Below, piece after piece: positions 5,336 through 8,139 of a DNA stretch of 8,139 bases. A program made the position numbers and the translations under genes. Where the stretch lies: the NCBI GenBank assembly GCA_030039135.1, contig JASHQN010000006.1, positions 1 to 8,139 of the forward strand, written 5' to 3'. This DNA is from Thermoplasmata archaeon (GTDB lineage: Archaea > Thermoplasmatota > Thermoplasmata > Lutacidiplasmatales > UBA184). Position 1 is the first letter of the stretch; each line of letters starts with the position of its first letter. The notes under the pieces are model-generated. The model saw only the letters and a list, made by a program, of their open reading frames with translations, was not told where the DNA came from and did no database searches.

Positions 5336-5504
5336 GTTCGACTTCGACCGACGTCACTCGCCAGGGGTATCTTTCGTTTTGTGTCGAGTGACACTTTCGA
5401 ACCCCCGGGGCAAGATCCGAGGGCTCCACCGGGACACTTAGCTGAGTTCCAGTTCCAAGCCGTCCAAAAGGTTTTACGACACCTCCCGCTTAGCTCAACG
5501 GTCC
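5336..5504. promoter_or_regulatory. Divergent promoter region between the zinc-ribbon and Kelch genes
   Basis: This 169-bp stretch holds the AT-richer DNA expected of two back-to-back promoters. For the minus gene, an element at 5369-5380 (AAAACGAAAGATA on that strand) could be the TATA/BRE. For the plus gene, AAAAGG-TTTTAC at 5466-5477 could be BRE plus TATA, about 30 bp before the GTG at 5505. Between them is the inverted repeat GTGTC-GAGT-GACAC (5381-5394). GACAC recurs at 5433-5437 and 5478-5482. A partial resemblance to a tRNA D-arm near 5488-5503 is not followed by the rest of a tRNA. Confidence 0.45.
5381..5394. repeat. Inverted repeat, candidate operator
   Basis: GTGTC (5381-5385) and GACAC (5390-5394) are exact inverted copies separated by GAGT. 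They lie in the divergent promoter region, just upstream of the predicted promoter of the minus-strand zinc-ribbon gene. The half-site GACAC appears twice more toward the plus-strand promoter (5433-5437, 5478-5482). A dimeric regulator could bind here, but this is inferred from symmetry only. Confidence 0.35.
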
Positions 5505-8139
5505 GTGGAAGGGACCAAGCTCCGCCCTAGCGAACGGGACGAGAAGGCCCACCGGGCCATCGACCGGCGCGTTCTTTTGCGGGTGAGGATGCGCCTGCAC
5601 GTCCTCACAGGGCGTCGCCCTGCGAGGGGCCCATCTCGCGACGGAGACCTTCGCGGCCCACCGCCGCGCGAGCCGTCGTCGGACGGCCTGGTCGAGGAAA
5701 CCTTCCCCGAGTCGGGGCCGCCTGCTGGCCCGGGACGTTACCGTTCCCGCTGGTCCTTGCCTTCCCGTGCCGGAGCCGCGACGGCCGCGTTGACCGTCGC
5801 CCTCGTCGTGATCCTCCTTCTGTCGGGCCTCCCGATCTCTGGCTCGTCGCCCAGCAGCTCGAGTCCTGCCGCGAGCCCCCCGAACCCAACCGCGCCGGTC
5901 TCGGACGCTCCGAAGTCGACCAGCTCCCACAGCACCGTCTCCTCGTGGGTTGCGTCCGTGGCCCTGCCGGAGCGGAACTACTGCCTCCTCGGCATCATCG
6001 CAAAGTGCCCGTCGGCCACCGCTTCCGCGTCCGACGGAAATCTCCTGGGGCCCGACGCGGACCCACTCTCGTCGTGGACGAACATCACCCCCCCGACCGG
6101 GGCGCCCAACCCGTCGGAACGCTACGAGCCGGCCGAGGTGTACTACCCCTCGGGTCACGAGGTCGTCCTATTCGGCGGCTGGGGGACCCCGGCTTCGGGG
6201 GGCCCCGCCGAGTACCTCCAGGACACGTGGGCCTACGCGAACGGGCACTGGACCGAGCTGATCAACTCCACCAGCTGCACGCCCACGACGTGCCCGTCCC
6301 CCCGTGCCGGCGCGATGCTCGCGTACTATCCCACAGAGAACGCGCTGGTCCTGTTCGGCGGGATGTACTCTGTGGTCCACATCCTGATCCCGACCTTCTA
6401 CGCCTACAATGACACGTGGCTCTTCGAGAACAACACGTGGACGAACATCACGGCCTCCGCCGGTGCGGCGCCCTCGGCGCGGTCCCTGGGCGCGATGTCG
6501 TACGACCCTTCCGACAACTACGTCGTGCTGTTCGGCGGGGAGAGCGCGTCGTTCAATTCGAACGCGGAAACGTGGTCGTTCTCGGAGGGCTCATGGACGA
6601 ACATCACGGGGAGCCTGCACGGCACGTATCCGGCGTCGCTCGAAGGTGCCGCGATCGCGGACTCGCCGAGCGGGTACGTGATGCTCTACGGCGGAGCGAC
6701 CTCGGCCGACAACGGCGTCGACGTCTCCCTCACCGATAACCCGTGCGACGGCGCCGGGGGGATCGCGTGGTGGTTCGACCACGGCCAGTGGACGTCCCAG
6801 GGCAACTACACGCCGAGCTGCATCCAGCAGCCGGCGTCCCCGACGGGTTCGGACCCGACCCCGGCGACCGCGCCGAACGTCGCGTACCCTCCGTGCGGCC
6901 GGGTCGGCGCGTCCCTCGGATGGAGCCCGAAGAACAATCGCTTCGTGCTCTACGGCGGGTACGGCGCGTTCTACAACTCGAGCGGCTGTTTCGACAACGA
7001 GGAGATGTACCTCAACGACACGTGGACCTACGGCGAATCCCCCGGAGGGGGATTCTTCTGGAACAATGCGAGCTACCCCGCAGGTCCGCCCGGACGCGCA
7101 TGGATGGGGTACGCGAGCGACTTCACGGACGGTTTCTTCGAGATCTTCGGGGGATACTGGGAGGACGGCGCCGACCTCAACGCCACGTGGAGGTTCTACG
7201 AGATCGTCTACGCCGATCTGACCGGGCCGCTATCATTCAACACTGGGGGCGGCCTCGTCTTCTCCGGAGGGCCGTTCACGGTCCTCGGCTACGGAGGGAC
7301 GGGCGATCTCACCTACATTCTGTTCGTCAACAACACCCGTAACGGCAACACCCTCGCGACCTCCGGCGGCCCGTGCGATTGGCTCTACAACACGTCGAGC
7401 ACGGCCCTCCCGTACGACGGAACGGTGAGCATCGACTGCATGCCGGCGCCGACGGGCTACGGCATCTACAAGATGACGCTCCTCGTCGTCGACGTGGGCA
7501 ACTCGTCGCTGCCGTTCGCGAAGGCGTACTGGACGTTCAGCGTCATTCCGCCGGAAGCGATGATCGTCTATTCCGAGTACGTGTCCGACTTCTACACGAA
7601 CGTCGCCTTCGACAACACGTTCACGATCTACGCCGAAGTGGCGGGTGGGGCACCGAACTCGGTCACCGCGACGCTCGCCGGACAGACGCTGACGCCGACC
7701 GGCTCGAGCGGCTCGAAATGGTGGAACTTCACCGGCATCCAGATGTCGGGTCTCGAGCCGGGGACGATCCTGAGCGCGACCGCCCAGTTCCCGGGATGGA
7801 CGGAGAACACGACGTACTATGTCACGATGATCTCGACTCCCTCGTGGCTCCTTTCGCTGTTCCAGGCCACGGGTGCGACCCAATCGATCGTCACCCACGG
7901 ATCCGGACCGTTCAACAAGACGTTCGAGATCGACGAGAAGTACCACTGGGACCTGAGCGACTCGACCAACTTTTCATTCTCCGTCCCGCTGGTCGGAGGA
8001 AATTACGGGCTGATCCCGACGGTCGACGTGGTCTTCTCCGCGAGCTCGACCGGGAACCTCAGCGTCAACGGAACGTTCTCGCTCTCGACCCCGGACATCT
8101 CGATCGGCCCGGCGTCCCTCAAGCTGAGCGCCAGCATCT
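5505..8139 (+). CDS. Large Kelch-propeller cell-surface protein, 3' end beyond the window
   Basis: The frame is open from 5442 to the window edge, and from GTG 5505 gives 878 residues without a stop. A hydrophobic segment at about residues 91-111 (ATAALTVALVVILLLSG), after a basic stretch, is a signal peptide or membrane anchor. A Ser/Pro-rich linker follows. From residue 191 there are six Kelch-like blades ending in FGG/YGG at about 223, 284, 343, 395, 483 and 548, each introduced by a Trp motif such as DTW or WTNIT. The remainder is beta-rich, Ig-like sequence. About 20 N-x-S/T sequons suggest an N-glycosylated external protein. Its role may be adhesion or surface-layer contact, but no enzyme motif is seen. 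The start is uncertain. GTG 5505 has a TATA-like element 30 bp upstream. ATG 5589 and TTG 5757 (which would give a classic signal peptide) are alternatives. Confidence 0.82.
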   Translation, partial: MEGTKLRPSERDEKAHRAIDRRVLLRVRMRLHVLTGRRPARGPSRDGDLRGPPPREPSSDGLVEETFPESGPPAGPGRYRSRWSLPSRAGAATAALTVALVVILLLSGLPISGSSPSSSSPAASPPNPTAPVSDAPKSTSSHSTVSSWVASVALPERNYCLLGIIAKCPSATASASDGNLLGPDADPLSSWTNITPPTGAPNPSERYEPAEVYYPSGHEVVLFGGWGTPASGGPAEYLQDTWAYANGHWTELINSTSCTPTTCPSPRAGAMLAYYPTENALVLFGGMYSVVHILIPTFYAYNDTWLFENNTWTNITASAGAAPSARSLGAMSYDPSDNYVVLFGGESASFNSNAETWSFSEGSWTNITGSLHGTYPASLEGAAIADSPSGYVMLYGGATSADNGVDVSLTDNPCDGAGGIAWWFDHGQWTSQGNYTPSCIQQPASPTGSDPTPATAPNVAYPPCGRVGASLGWSPKNNRFVLYGGYGAFYNSSGCFDNEEMYLNDTWTYGESPGGGFFWNNASYPAGPPGRAWMGYASDFTDGFFEIFGGYWEDGADLNATWRFYEIVYADLTGPLSFNTGGGLVFSGGPFTVLGYGGTGDLTYILFVNNTRNGNTLATSGGPCDWLYNTSSTALPYDGTVSIDCMPAPTGYGIYKMTLLVVDVGNSSLPFAKAYWTFSVIPPEAMIVYSEYVSDFYTNVAFDNTFTIYAEVAGGAPNSVTATLAGQTLTPTGSSGSKWWNFTGIQMSGLEPGTILSATAQFPGWTENTTYYVTMISTPSWLLSLFQATGATQSIVTHGSGPFNKTFEIDEKYHWDLSDSTNFSFSVPLVGGNYGLIPTVDVVFSASSTGNLSVNGTFSLSTPDISIGPASLKLSASI
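6075..7154 (+). repeat. Kelch-like repeat array within the surface protein gene
   Basis: Six degenerate repeats of roughly 50-90 residues are encoded. Each runs from a W-T/N-x motif through a P-S-x-R-x-G-A block to a hydrophobic strand ending in FGG or YGG. Repeat spacing (FGG to FGG) is 61, 59, 52, 88 and 65 residues; the long fifth unit contains a Cys-rich insertion. The DNA coding for WTNIT is identical over 14 bases (TGGACGAACATCAC) at 6075, 6438 and 6594, which points to relatively recent internal duplication or conversion. Confidence 0.7.

Noticed and set aside
3756..5441. A 561-codon frame overlapping tldE on the same strand
   Set aside because: It is an Arg/Gly-rich out-of-frame reading of tldE, and its start lies inside the TldE coding sequence.
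5488..5530. tRNA-like D-arm sequence (TTAGCTCAACGGT)
   Set aside because: No acceptor stem, anticodon arm or GTTCGA T-loop follows at the proper distance, so it is not a tRNA.
1..8139. CRISPR arrays, insertion sequences, integrases, toxin-antitoxin or defence genes
   Set aside because: No regularly spaced repeats, transposase or integrase motifs, or defence-associated domains were found in any frame. The window reads as housekeeping plus surface-protein DNA.

Overview
The window looks like GC-rich archaeal chromosomal DNA. Several genes have a TATA-like element roughly 27-31 bp before a start codon that lacks a Shine-Dalgarno sequence, which is the archaeal leaderless arrangement. The internal gene of the one clear operon instead has an archaeal-type GGTGATC ribosome site. 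The gene content (archaeal-type branched-chain aminotransferase, TldD/TldE pair, long Kelch-type surface protein rich in N-glycosylation sequons) fits a Thermoplasmatota-like archaeon. That placement is an inference from style, not a phylogenetic result.

Layout. Positions 1-700 hold no convincing long gene. The first 190 bases are dense in inverted repeats. A 36-codon minus-strand ORF at 314-424 sits behind a TATA-rich patch and is the only plausible gene there. At 766-1719 (+) lies a complete class IV branched-chain aminotransferase (ilvE type). It converges on a small VOC (glyoxalase-fold) metalloprotein gene at 1721-2155 (-). The two stop codons are one base apart and a perfect 24-bp palindrome lies at the junction. 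Diverging from the VOC gene is a two-gene operon, tldD (2294-3688) and tldE/pmbA (3685-5118). The two genes overlap by ATGA and encode the catalytic and non-catalytic halves of a predicted TldD/TldE metalloprotease. The end of tldE overlaps a convergent 77-residue zinc-ribbon gene (5102-5335, -), again over a hairpin. After a 169-bp divergent promoter region, a very long secreted or membrane-anchored Kelch-propeller protein starts near 5505 (+) and runs off the right edge with no stop.

How the genes work together. IlvE is central amino-acid metabolism. TldD/TldE form one complex that cleaves unfolded or modified peptides. The VOC and zinc-ribbon proteins are small soluble proteins without assignable substrates. 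The Kelch protein belongs to the cell surface. No tRNA, rRNA, CRISPR array, insertion sequence or phage gene was recognised.

I did not find a convincing new multi-gene system. The most interesting leftovers are the candidate small leaderless gene at 314-424, the structured 5' region, the repeated GA(G/C)TCAC sites around the aminotransferase promoter, the hairpins at both convergent junctions, and the unusual long N-terminus of the Kelch protein.
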